Shown in pieces: positions 1 to 7,500 of a stretch of 64,000 bases of DNA. The position numbers and the translations under genes were made by a program. Under the pieces are notes generated by a model. It was given only the letters and a program-made list of their open reading frames with translations. It did not search any database and had not been told where the DNA came from. Source of the stretch: Bacteroidota bacterium (GTDB lineage: Bacteria > Bacteroidota > Bacteroidia > 2-12-FULL-35-15); assembly GCA_947504725.1 (NCBI GenBank), contig CANNHN010000006.1, positions 1 to 64,000 on the forward strand, read 5' to 3'. The number at the start of each line of letters is the position of its first letter. Position 1 is the stretch's first letter.

Positions 1-187
1 CTCTGTTCCATTTGTAGAATTGTGATTCCTGAATGGAATACTTTCTGCATAGCTCTGATACTGACATCTCTGCCCGCAAAGCCTCCATTACAATTGTGAT
101 TTTTTGTTCTGAACTAAAAACTCTTCTAGTTTTTCTGCGAATCTCTTTAATGAAATTTTCGGTGGTTTGTTTTTTCTTTGTTTCCAT
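1..187 (-). CDS. IS3-family transposase OrfA, N-terminal part (runs off window edge)
   Basis: Reading leftwards from an ATG at 187, the frame is open for 62 codons to the window edge. The peptide starts METKKKQTTENF and contains RRVFSSEQKITIVMEALR and VSELCRKYSIQESQFYKW. This is the helix-turn-helix N-terminus of IS3-type OrfA proteins, whose usual form is 'EEKIRIVLEGLRGE..IAELCRREGI..S.YYKW'. OrfA binds the element's terminal inverted repeats and is normally joined to the catalytic OrfB by a frameshift; OrfB would lie left of the window. The element's outer end should be just right of the ATG, near 235-262, but no partner inverted repeat is visible. Family is fairly secure; intactness cannot be judged. 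Confidence 0.8.
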   Translation of the reverse strand, partial: METKKKQTTENFIKEIRRKTRRVFSSEQKITIVMEALRAEMSVSELCRKYSIQESQFYKWNR

Positions 188-262
188 GGTTATATAAATT
201 TATTGATTTATTGGAAACACTCTCTTATATTTGATTAAAACTAGTCCACTTTATGCTGAAGA
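188..262. mobile_element. probable terminal non-coding segment of the IS3-type element
   Basis: This is the short non-coding stretch between the transposase start and the next gene. IS3-family elements usually carry orfA close to one end, so the boundary should lie here. Read on the minus strand, the sequence around 262-240 begins GCATAAAGTGGACTAG, which resembles a terminal repeat with the AGTGGAC core often seen in such elements. The exact end and any target duplication cannot be fixed without the other end. Confidence 0.35.
203..233 (+). promoter_or_regulatory. Bacteroidota-type promoter, TTG-N20-TATATTTG
   Basis: A TTG at 203-205 is followed 20 bases later by TATATTTG at 226-233. This matches the -33/-7 promoter pattern of the phylum, with correct spacing. 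It points rightwards to the gene at 287 and lies inside the presumed end of the insertion sequence, so the element may supply the promoter. Confidence 0.45.
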
Positions 263-286
263 TTTACAGTAAATAAAAACAATAAA

Positions 287-637
287 ATGAGAAAAATCCG
301 TCATTACGAAAACCTACACATACCCTTATGGTTATTAAAAGACACATGTTGGATGCTTCAATGGAAAGTGTTGGGAATGATTATGATTGTTCCAACTATA
401 ACTGTTGCAATTATAATTGCTTTTAAATCATGGAAAGATAAAGACGATGAATTTTGGATTAATCTTGCTATATGTTTTTGGATATCCGCAAACTCATACT
501 GGATGATATGTGAATTTATTAAACATGAAGAATTAAAAAATTACGCTGGAATTCTATTTGTTGGAGGTATGGTTTGTGTAGCCTATTTCTATATTAAAAG
601 ACAATTTATCAATAAAAAGGAGAAGGAACTATTCTAA
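287..637 (+). CDS. small tryptophan-rich integral membrane protein, function unknown
   Basis: The protein has 116 residues. After a short N-terminus with an HIPLWLLKDTCW motif come three hydrophobic stretches at about 26-47, 57-76 and 86-105, then a lysine-rich tail (KKEKELF). The N-terminal motif with 'LKDTCWMLQWK' resembles a family of small membrane proteins found mainly in Bacteroidota and annotated only as hypothetical; I know no assigned activity. It stands alone on the plus strand, between the insertion sequence and the convergent ribH, whose stop codon lies 7 bases away. The ATG at 287 lies about 50 bases after a good -7 box. Confidence 0.7.
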   Translation: MRKIRHYENLHIPLWLLKDTCWMLQWKVLGMIMIVPTITVAIIIAFKSWKDKDDEFWINLAICFWISANSYWMICEFIKHEELKNYAGILFVGGMVCVAYFYIKRQFINKKEKELF

Positions 638-643
638 TTGTAA

Positions 644-1132
644 TTACATGCCTTTTTTAAGAGCAATCATTTTCAAAACAGTAACAGCTGCTTCATCGCC
701 TTTATTACCATGCTTCCCACCTGCTCTATCTTCTGCCTGCTCTTGTGTATTTGGGGTAAGCACTCCAAAAACCACTGGCTTGTTATATTTTATACTTACG
801 TTGGTAACACCATGAGCAACCGCATCGCAAATAAAGTCGAAGTGACGAGTTTCACCTTGAATCACACAGCCTAAAGTAATTACGCCATCAATACTTTTGT
901 CATCACATAAAAATTGTGCTCCCAACGTTAATTCAAAACTTCCTGGAACATATTTCACAACAATATCATTTTCAGAAACACCATTATCAAGCAATGTTTT
1001 GATTGCTCCATCTCTCAAAGCACCTGTAATTGAGATATTCCATTCCGCAACTACAATTCCTATGCGCATTCCTTTTCCATTAGGAATTTCGCTCCCCTCG
1101 AAGTTTGATAGATTTTTATCTGCAGATGACAT
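644..1132 (-). CDS. ribH: 6,7-dimethyl-8-ribityllumazine synthase
   Basis: Lumazine synthase joins 5-amino-6-ribitylaminouracil with 3,4-dihydroxy-2-butanone 4-phosphate, the penultimate step of riboflavin synthesis, in the cytoplasm. The 162-aa length is normal. Visible family signatures are VKYVPGSFELTLGAQ, the GCVIQGETRHFDFI segment with the catalytic histidine, and GVLTPNTQEQAEDRAGGKHGNKG, which contributes to the phosphate and active-site pocket. It lies downstream of the TPR gene on the same strand, 93 bases away, with a terminator-like hairpin between them. No other rib gene and no FMN-riboswitch-like leader is visible, so it is probably transcribed on its own. Confidence 0.95.
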   Translation of the reverse strand: MSSADKNLSNFEGSEIPNGKGMRIGIVVAEWNISITGALRDGAIKTLLDNGVSENDIVVKYVPGSFELTLGAQFLCDDKSIDGVITLGCVIQGETRHFDFICDAVAHGVTNVSIKYNKPVVFGVLTPNTQEQAEDRAGGKHGNKGDEAAVTVLKMIALKKGM

Positions 1133-1174
1133 AGCTCTTTAAAAAATTAAAAGTTCATTTATTCTGTTATAAAA

Positions 1175-1204
1175 AAAGGTGATTCTTTTACAAAAATCAC
1201 CTTT
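1175..1204 (-). terminator. intrinsic terminator after the TPR gene
   Basis: On the minus strand a perfect 10-bp stem (AAAGGTGATT / AATCACCTTT) with a 10-base loop is followed by a run of T. It lies 22 bases beyond the stop of the TPR gene and before ribH, so it probably separates the two transcripts. Confidence 0.75.
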
Positions 1205-1225
1205 GAAAATATGTGTAATATGCTT

Positions 1226-1912
1226 TTATAAATTACCTAGCACTTTTGCACGAGCAATGAATTTGTCCATTTCTCTACCTTCAGTTGTTTCAGCGTATTC
1301 ATTTTTGATGCGTTCATAAATTTTAATTGCATCAGCATAATTTTGTTTTTCTTCATAAGCCAATCCAGCTTTTTTCAAACAGATAGGAGAATCAAATAGA
1401 TTATTGTTTTGCTCAGCAGCTTTTAAGTATAAAGTAATCGCTTCGTCTACTTTTCCTAATTCCATATGCGCATCACCAATTCCTGCAGTAGCTAATGGAG
1501 CAACAATTTGATCTTTGCCATTAAACTCTTCTAAATGAGCAATTGCTTCTTCATATTGACCTTTTTTCAAATAGCACATACCTAAATAGTATTCTGCTAA
1601 GTTCCCAGAAGGTGTAATTCCGTAATTTTCAACAATTTCGATAAATCCGATTGATCCTTTTCCATCGCCATTCATTGCAAAATCTACAGAATCTTTTCCA
1701 AAATAGTCTTCAGCCATAAACATTTCTGCTCTTGCTTTCACTTCTTCACCTGCAACATACCAGTATTTGTAAGCAAAATACCCACCTACCAAAGCTACAA
1801 TTACACCGAAAACAATTCCAAGACTTTTCTTATTTTGTTCAATATAAAGTTCTGTTTTTCCAAACGCCTGTTCAACGTCAACAATTGGTTCGTCATTTAT
1901 TTCTTTAGCCAT
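1226..1912 (-). CDS. membrane-anchored tetratricopeptide repeat protein
   Basis: The protein has 228 residues. The N-terminus (about 1-30) is cytoplasmic and acidic. A single membrane segment (GIVFGVIVALVGGYFAYKYW) lies at about 32-51. The rest carries several TPR units, for example 'AEYYLGMCYLKKGQYEEAIAHLEEF', 'ATAGIGDAHMELGKVDEAITLY' and 'KKAGLAYEEKQNYADAIKIYERI'. The layout resembles YfgM-type periplasmic chaperone accessories, but the function in Bacteroidota is not established. It is divergent from recF. It probably scaffolds proteins at the inner membrane; that is inference from the fold only. Confidence 0.8.
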   Translation of the reverse strand: MAKEINDEPIVDVEQAFGKTELYIEQNKKSLGIVFGVIVALVGGYFAYKYWYVAGEEVKARAEMFMAEDYFGKDSVDFAMNGDGKGSIGFIEIVENYGITPSGNLAEYYLGMCYLKKGQYEEAIAHLEEFNGKDQIVAPLATAGIGDAHMELGKVDEAITLYLKAAEQNNNLFDSPICLKKAGLAYEEKQNYADAIKIYERIKNEYAETTEGREMDKFIARAKVLGNL

Positions 1913-1940
1913 AATCTTATTAATCTTAATAATTGGATTG

Positions 1941-1948
1941 CAAAAATA
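1941..1948 (-). promoter_or_regulatory. -7 promoter motif upstream of the TPR gene
   Basis: The minus strand reads TATTTTTG here, fitting TAnnTTTG, about 28 bases before the ATG at 1912. No good -33 element lies 19-21 bases upstream, so the call rests on the -7 box alone. Confidence 0.3.
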
Positions 1949-2099
1949 AGTTTTTTTTGCAATATCTATAATTAATTCTGAACAATCTGATTTTTAGCCT
2001 GTTTTTTGGTTATTTTTACCAGCGAGTCCTTTTTCCTGCTTGCTTTTGACAAAAAGGGCTTCAGTGCACAAAATCGGTCTGTTTTATTGCGAAAATCGA

Positions 2100-3218
2100 A
2101 TGTTTTTAAAGAAATTATCTGTCCTCAATTTTAAGAATTACCCCGAAGCTGAATTAAGCTTCAGCAAACAGATAAACTGCCTTACAGGCAACAATGGCGA
2201 GGGAAAGACTAATATTCTTGACGCTATTCACTATTTATCCTTCTGTAAAAGCTTTTTCAACCCAATTGACAGCCAAAATATCCTTCACGATTCTCAATTT
2301 TTCATGGTTCAAGGTCTTTTTGAGATGCCTGAGCAAGATGATGAGGTCTATTGTGGCTTAAAACGGAATCAAAAAAAGCAATTTAAACGCAATAAAAAAG
2401 AATATTCAAGACTAGCAGATCATATTGGACTTTATCCTTTAGTAATGATTTCTCCTGCTGATTCGGAGCTGATTACTGAAGGCAGTGAAAGCCGTAGACG
2501 ATTTATTGACAGCGTTATCGCTCAATTTGATAGAGATTATCTCGAAAACCTAATAAGTTATAATAAAGTCCTTTCCCACAGAAACGCTTTGCTAAAACAA
2601 TTTGGTGATAGTCGACAATTCGACAAGACCTCCCTTGAAATATGGGATATGCAACTAGTAGAACACGGAAAAAAGGTGCACAATAGTAGACAAAAGTTCA
2701 TCAATAGTTTTGTTTCAACATTTCAATCATATTACGAATTAATTTCAGGAGGGAAAGAAAAAGTCAACATCCTCTATCTTTCTCATTTAAATGAGAATGC
2801 ATTTGAAGATGTTTTGGAAAAAGCATTAAACCGCGACAGAGCAATTGAATATACAACGGTGGGAATTCACAAAGACGATTTGGAATTTACGATCAACGAA
2901 TATCCAATAAAAAAGTTTGCTTCACAAGGACAACAAAAATCATTTTTGATTGCTTTAAAGCTTGCACAATTCGATTTTATTAAAAAAATAAAAAAAATCA
3001 CTCCCATTTTATTGTTAGATGATATTTATGATAAACTGGATGATTTAAGAGTAAAACAATTAATGGAAATTGTAAGTAGCGATAATTTCGGACAATTGTT
3101 TATTACAGATACACATCCAACACGATTAGCTGATTTGTTTGCAACTAGCCGTGTAGATTTTAAAGTTTTTAAAATTGCAAATGGCAATGTTATATTAGCT
3201 GAATCAACCAACAACTAA
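2100..3218 (+). CDS. recF: DNA replication and repair protein RecF
   Basis: RecF is an SMC/Rad50-like ATPase that helps load RecA at single-stranded gaps bound by SSB. The protein has 372 residues from the ATG at 2100, which begins MFLKKLSVLNFKNY, the typical RecF start. A TTG in frame at 2040 would add 20 residues unlike the family, so I reject it. The Walker A motif GNNGEGKT is at residues 30-37. The C-terminal half has TVGIHKDDLEF, the ABC signature region FASQGQQKS, and Walker B PILLLDD at 302-308. The next gene follows after 16 bases, as in the common Bacteroidota recF-DUF721 pair. Confidence 0.96.
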   Translation: MFLKKLSVLNFKNYPEAELSFSKQINCLTGNNGEGKTNILDAIHYLSFCKSFFNPIDSQNILHDSQFFMVQGLFEMPEQDDEVYCGLKRNQKKQFKRNKKEYSRLADHIGLYPLVMISPADSELITEGSESRRRFIDSVIAQFDRDYLENLISYNKVLSHRNALLKQFGDSRQFDKTSLEIWDMQLVEHGKKVHNSRQKFINSFVSTFQSYYELISGGKEKVNILYLSHLNENAFEDVLEKALNRDRAIEYTTVGIHKDDLEFTINEYPIKKFASQGQQKSFLIALKLAQFDFIKKIKKITPILLLDDIYDKLDDLRVKQLMEIVSSDNFGQLFITDTHPTRLADLFATSRVDFKVFKIANGNVILAESTNN

Positions 3219-3234
3219 CAACCAATAATTAATT

Positions 3235-3525
3235 GTGAGCAAACACAACGAACATAGCTTAAAAGAAGTCATCGAAAAACTATTGAAAGTTTATAAATTG
3301 GATGAAAAACTTGCTGAAAGAAAGCTTATCGCTTCTTGGGAAAGTGTTATGGGGGTTATGATTGCAAAACACACAAAAGATTTATATATCAAACACAAAC
3401 AACTTTTTGTTACTTTAGATTCGGCAGCATTGAGGAATGAATTATCATTGGCAAAAACAAAAATTGTAAAAATGCTGAACGATGAAGTTGGAACAGAAGT
3501 TATAAATGACGTTATTTTACGATAA
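3235..3525 (+). CDS. DUF721 / DciA-like protein
   Basis: This 96-aa protein has the DUF721 pattern: a helical N-terminus (LKEVIEKLLKVY), the 'ASWESVMGVMIAKHTKDLYIKHKQLFVTLDS' core, and 'LRNELSLAKTKIVKMLNDE'. Relatives called DciA interact with the replicative helicase DnaB in many bacteria lacking DnaC. The start is GTG at 3235, because no ATG precedes the conserved region. It sits 16 bases after recF and is almost certainly co-transcribed with it, which fits a role in replication or repair. The helicase-loader function is inferred from the family and has not been shown for this short form. Confidence 0.85.
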   Translation: MSKHNEHSLKEVIEKLLKVYKLDEKLAERKLIASWESVMGVMIAKHTKDLYIKHKQLFVTLDSAALRNELSLAKTKIVKMLNDEVGTEVINDVILR

Positions 3526-3559
3526 GTGATTAGGTGACAAGGGGCATTCTTTTGGAGCC

Positions 3560-3600
3560 GTCATTCATTGCCACGAGAAGGGATCTCACGATATGGAGAC
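3560..3600. repeat. degenerate copy of the GTCAT palindromic repeat
   Basis: The sequence GTCATTCATTGCCACGAGAA followed by GGGATCTC resembles the left arm of the better preserved elements near 25999, 45252 and 45900. The hairpin pairing is largely lost. It lies in the spacer between the DUF721 gene and the peptidase gene. Confidence 0.4.
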
Positions 3601-3650
3601 AAGTCAACATTGATAAATTGATTAAATATTATTAAATTAAAAAATGTAAC

Positions 3651-5024
3651 ATGAAAAGTAAACTTACAATCTCAATTCTAATATTCTTTACAACGGCTAG
3701 TTATTCTCAAACCGATTCTGCTGTTTTCAAAAAAATATATAACGAAGCGTTAACGAATGGGAAAAGTTATTCCAATTTAAACTACTTGTGTAAAAAAATT
3801 GGTGGTCGATTGGCAGGTTCTCCTCAAGCACAACAAGCTGTGGAATGGGCATTCAAATCAATGAAAGAAGCTGGAGCTGATACTGTTTATTTACAAGAAT
3901 GTATGGTTCCACATTGGGTAAGAGGCGAAAAAGAAGTTGGAAAAGTTATTTCTACAGGTGGAAAAGGAATCAAAGAAGTTCCTATTTGTGCTTTAGGAAA
4001 TTCAGTTGGAACTTCTGCTGATGGAATTACCGCTCAGGTAATTGAAGTTTTCGGAATTGAAGAATTAGAAAAAATTGGTAAAGAAAAAATTCAAGGTAAA
4101 ATTGTTTTCTTCAACAAACCGATGGATCCAACAAACATTGAAACATTTCGTTCATACGGTGGAGCTGTAAATCAACGTTGGGCTGGAGCTTCTGAAGCTG
4201 TAAAATTTGGAGCTGTTGCTGTTGTTGTTCGTTCTGTTACGATGGCACAGGATGATAATCCACATACAGGTTCAATGGGTTATAAAGATAGTTTGAATAA
4301 AATTCCAGCTTGCGCAATTAGTACAAATGCTGCTAATTGGTTGAGCACTTATTTGAAGACAGATAAAGAATTGAAATTTTATTTGAAAATGAGTTGCAAA
4401 TTTCTTCCAGAAGAAAAATCGTACAATGTTGTTGGCGAAATTTATGGTTCAGAGAAAAAAGATGAAATAATTACGGTTGGTGGACATTTAGATGCATGGG
4501 ATAATGGCGAAGGAGCGCATGATGACGGAGCTGGAATTGTACAAAGCATCGAAGTATTGCGCATCTACAAAGCTTTGGGACTAAAACCAAAACGTACTAT
4601 ACGAGCAGTTGCATTTATGAATGAAGAAAATGGTTTGCGTGGCGGAAAAAAATATGCTGAACTAGCCGTTCTTAAAAAAGAAAAACATACAGCAGCTATT
4701 GAGTCGGATGCTGGAGGATTTTCTCCAAGAGGTTTCAGCAATGAAATGAAACCTGAACAAAGAAAAAAATTATTGACTTGGGCACCCCTATTTTTACCTT
4801 ATGGAGTGTATGATTTTGATAATGATGGTGGCGGAGCTGATATTGGTCCATTGCATGATGCGTTAGGAACACCTGTTTTTGAATTGATGCCCGACTCGCA
4901 ACGCTATTTCGATTATCACCACACAGCAATCGACACCTTTGAAGCAATTAATAAACGCGAACTCGAATTAGGTGGCGCTGCTTTATCTGCTCTAATTTGG
5001 ATGATTAGTGAGTATGGGTTGTAA
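3651..5024 (+). CDS. secreted M28-family zinc aminopeptidase with PA domain
   Basis: The protein has 457 residues with an N-terminal signal peptide (hydrophobic ISILIFFTTASYS, cleavage near residue 20). A protease-associated insert spans about 115-235. The metallopeptidase core holds the expected two-zinc ligands: H279 and D281 (GGHLDAWD), D291-D292, catalytic E325 with ligand E326 (MNEENG), D353 (ESDAGG) and H423/H424 (DYHHTAIDTF). M28 enzymes remove N-terminal amino acids from peptides or proteins outside the cytoplasm. No neighbour points to a specific substrate. It stands alone and ends before a strong bidirectional terminator. The fold and metal site are secure; the peptide preference is unknown. 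Confidence 0.9.
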   Translation: MKSKLTISILIFFTTASYSQTDSAVFKKIYNEALTNGKSYSNLNYLCKKIGGRLAGSPQAQQAVEWAFKSMKEAGADTVYLQECMVPHWVRGEKEVGKVISTGGKGIKEVPICALGNSVGTSADGITAQVIEVFGIEELEKIGKEKIQGKIVFFNKPMDPTNIETFRSYGGAVNQRWAGASEAVKFGAVAVVVRSVTMAQDDNPHTGSMGYKDSLNKIPACAISTNAANWLSTYLKTDKELKFYLKMSCKFLPEEKSYNVVGEIYGSEKKDEIITVGGHLDAWDNGEGAHDDGAGIVQSIEVLRIYKALGLKPKRTIRAVAFMNEENGLRGGKKYAELAVLKKEKHTAAIESDAGGFSPRGFSNEMKPEQRKKLLTWAPLFLPYGVYDFDNDGGGADIGPLHDALGTPVFELMPDSQRYFDYHHTAIDTFEAINKRELELGGAALSALIWMISEYGL

Positions 5025-5051
5025 CGAGAATATTATAACGAATAAAAAAAA

Positions 5052-5075
5052 GGCTCTTCGAAAAATCGAAGAGCC
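5052..5075. terminator. bidirectional intrinsic terminator
   Basis: A perfect 10-bp stem GGCTCTTCGA / TCGAAGAGCC with an AAAA loop is flanked by A-tract and T-tract. It serves the convergent peptidase gene and the minus-strand zinc-ribbon gene. Confidence 0.9.
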
Positions 5076-5095
5076 TTTTTTTAACGCATACAATC

Positions 5096-6232
5096 TTAAT
5101 AATTGGCTTCGCTATTATTATAATAATCTATTGCAAAGTAAATTCCTATTCCAATTGCAATAACCGCTAATACTGTCAATACTATTTTAATAGTACTGTA
5201 GGGTCTTTCTCCTTGTACTTCTCCCGTTCTACCATTTATCATAAATCGATATACTTTTTCGTTATACCGGAAAGCACTTAACCAAATGGGTAATAAAATA
5301 TGCTTAAATGTAATATCGTTATAAACTGTATTTACGGAACCAATACGTTGATGGTCACCACCAATATCTCTACAGATAGTCGTTCGAATACCAGCATCCA
5401 TTACTACTTTTGATTTTTCAAAACCTGTTTTAACATCCACTTGATAACTTTCAGTTCTGAATCCGCTCAAAAATTTATCATTGTATGCCGAAATATTTTC
5501 CATGTCCCAAGGTTCAAGAGCACTCGTATATTTTTCTGGCAAGGAATTACTAGCAAGCACTAAAACATCATCAAACGTATTGTGAACATGTCCGCTTGCA
5601 TAACTCCACCGAATTTTTGTAACGGCACGTGAATGTGTTTGTGTTTTTCCGTTTACAGTTGTTGTATATGTTTCTGTTGTCACATAATTATCACCACGCT
5701 GACCAGTATAATCACTTTCTGTGTTTGAATCGTACGTCCAATATGGAATATACATTCCATTTAACTTATCCGCATTATCTACATAATGTTTTAAATCATT
5801 TGGAGCAAACCATAAACTTTTTACCCATTTTTTAAATTCTTCAAAAGCATTTTTCTGATCTATTTTAAATGGCAATAAATATTTTGGTTTAATTATAGTA
5901 TTTGTTGTACCACCAGTTATAACCAACGGTGATGCACAAAACGGACAACTATCAGAAGTGATATTAGGCTTAAGTGAGCTCGATGCACCACAATTGCCAC
6001 ATTTTACCGTAACAACTTCTTGCTTCTCAACATTGCTATTGTTCTCGTTCAGGAATTTTTCAAAATCAATTTCTTCAACGACTGTTGCTTCAACTGCTTC
6101 ATTAATTTCATTTGCAGCTCCGCAATATTCACATTTCAAATGTTCTGTTCCTGGAGCATATTTCAACAATGCACCACAATCTTTACAGTCGAGTTGATTG
6201 CTAACTTCGTTTGTTTTTTCTTCGTAGGACAT
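5096..6232 (-). CDS. zinc-ribbon membrane protein (TFIIB-type ribbons, C-terminal TM)
   Basis: The protein has 378 residues. The first 100 hold two four-cysteine ribbons: CKDCGALLKY with CEYCGAANEI, then CGNCGASSSLKP with CPFCASPLVI. A soluble domain (about 115-340) follows, with 'YIPYWTYDSNTESDYTGQRG' and 'ILLPIWLSAFRYNEKVYRFMINGRTGEVQGERP'. A single C-terminal membrane segment (IVLTVLAVIAIGIGIYFAI) lies near 348-368. Relatives are often misannotated as PriA helicase because of the ribbons; no helicase motif is present. The SPFH gene lies 62 bases upstream on the same strand, so both may act together at a membrane. The biochemical role is unknown. Confidence 0.75.
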   Translation of the reverse strand: MSYEEKTNEVSNQLDCKDCGALLKYAPGTEHLKCEYCGAANEINEAVEATVVEEIDFEKFLNENNSNVEKQEVVTVKCGNCGASSSLKPNITSDSCPFCASPLVITGGTTNTIIKPKYLLPFKIDQKNAFEEFKKWVKSLWFAPNDLKHYVDNADKLNGMYIPYWTYDSNTESDYTGQRGDNYVTTETYTTTVNGKTQTHSRAVTKIRWSYASGHVHNTFDDVLVLASNSLPEKYTSALEPWDMENISAYNDKFLSGFRTESYQVDVKTGFEKSKVVMDAGIRTTICRDIGGDHQRIGSVNTVYNDITFKHILLPIWLSAFRYNEKVYRFMINGRTGEVQGERPYSTIKIVLTVLAVIAIGIGIYFAIDYYNNSEANY

Positions 6233-6250
6233 AGTTACTTATAATAAAGA

Positions 6251-6275
6251 TTTCTCGACTCCGCTCGAAATGACA
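6251..6275. repeat. remnant of the CTTCGACTCCGCTCAGGG repeat family
   Basis: TTTCTCGACTCCGCTCGAAA followed by TGACAT lies between the SPFH and zinc-ribbon genes. It shares the CGACTCCGCTC core with the copies near 21875, 26068 and 51991. Confidence 0.4.
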
Positions 6276-6294
6276 TACTAATAGTGATTTGTTT

Positions 6295-7410
6295 TTACAT
6301 AGGTGGAGGCAATGGCGGTGGAACAGCAGTAAATAATTTCGCTATTTCAGCCACTTGATCAGCAGCAGCCCACGCAGCCATTCCATTTTTCCAAATCATT
6401 GATTCCTTTTTCAAAGAACCTTGTTGAATCATTTGAGCCATAACTTGCTCAGTATACGGACCAGTTTGCGCACCATTCACAGCAACAAAGTATTGTGTTG
6501 CAGGTGGCGGTGGTGGCGGTGTATTGTTATTGTTTTGGTTGTTAATGTTTTGATTTTGGTTCATCATGTTACCCATCTGATTTCCCATTCCCATACCCAT
6601 TCCCATTCCTAACCCAGCACCCATCATACTATTCCCATTCTCTGCTGCCTTCTCCATAGAATTAGCTGCTTGATATTGAGTAAACGCATTTAGATTTCCA
6701 ATAATTCCCATACTACTTCTTTTGTCTAACGCAGCTTCTACATCTGGTGGCAAAGAAATGTTTTCAATAAGAAGCTTGGTTATTTCAATTCCAATTTCTT
6801 TAAACTCAGGATTAATTTTTTCTCCGACAAGTTTAGACATTTCATCATAATTTGATGCCATATCCAAAACAGGAATTTTACTTTCAGCAATCGCATCAGT
6901 AAAACGAGTAATGACCATATTTCTTAATTGCTCGGTTACTTCTTCAGTTGTAAAATGCTGATCTGTTCCTGCAATTTCTTTTAAGAACAAGGATGCATTT
7001 ATAATACGAATCGCATAACTTCCAAACGCACGAATACGGATTGGACCAAATTCAGCATCGCGCAACATAATTGGGTTCTTCGTTCCCCATTTTTGATTCG
7101 TGAATTGTTTTGTATTAACAAAATATACTTCCGCTTTAAACGGACTGTTAAATCCAAACTTCCAACCTCTTAAAGTTGTCATGATGGGCATGTTTTGAGT
7201 TTGAAGCTCATACATTCCAGGCTTATATTCATCAGCCATCTTGCCTTCATTCACAAACACTGCAACTTGTGATTCGCGCACAGTTAACTTTGCGCCCATT
7301 TTTATTTCATTTTGGTAGCGTGGAAAACGCCATACCATTGTATCATTCGAGCTATCTGTCCACTCGATTATATCTACAAATTCTCCTTTTAATTTATCAA
7401 ATAATCCCAT
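6295..7410 (-). CDS. SPFH-domain protein with C-terminal GYF_2 domain
   Basis: The protein has 371 residues. The first 230 form an SPFH/'virion core protein'-like domain, from MGLFDKLKGEFVDIIEW through 'VFVNEGKMADEYKPGMYEL' to 'IEITKLLIENISLPPDVEAALDKRSSMG'. Next comes a low-complexity linker (about 262-312) of Gly-Met repeats, Asn/Gln stretches and a run of six prolines. A GYF_2 domain follows ('QYFVAVNGAQTGPYTEQVMAQM...GMAAWAAADQV'), then a PPPLPPP tail. SPFH proteins oligomerise on membranes; GYF_2 domains bind proline-rich ligands, perhaps its own tail or linker. There is no signal peptide or TM segment. It leads a pair with the zinc-ribbon gene. Confidence 0.85.
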   Translation of the reverse strand: MGLFDKLKGEFVDIIEWTDSSNDTMVWRFPRYQNEIKMGAKLTVRESQVAVFVNEGKMADEYKPGMYELQTQNMPIMTTLRGWKFGFNSPFKAEVYFVNTKQFTNQKWGTKNPIMLRDAEFGPIRIRAFGSYAIRIINASLFLKEIAGTDQHFTTEEVTEQLRNMVITRFTDAIAESKIPVLDMASNYDEMSKLVGEKINPEFKEIGIEITKLLIENISLPPDVEAALDKRSSMGIIGNLNAFTQYQAANSMEKAAENGNSMMGAGLGMGMGMGMGNQMGNMMNQNQNINNQNNNNTPPPPPPATQYFVAVNGAQTGPYTEQVMAQMIQQGSLKKESMIWKNGMAAWAAADQVAEIAKLFTAVPPPLPPPM

Positions 7411-7500
7411 ATTTTTAGATTTATATTATTTAAACGCTTTTTCATATTCTTTCAAATATATACAGAAAATAGCTATACTTACAAAAAATATAAGGATATA

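Noticed and set aside
897-1142. 81-codon plus-strand frame opposite ribH
   Set aside because: It is the antisense shadow of a strongly conserved gene and has no recognisable features.
1133-1225. FMN riboswitch before ribH
   Set aside because: The 93-base spacer is occupied mostly by a terminator hairpin and has none of the conserved RFN-element sequence.
2040-2099. In-frame TTG extension of recF by 20 residues
   Set aside because: RecF proteins start at MFLKKLxxxNFKNY; the extension has no family similarity and the ATG at 2100 fits.
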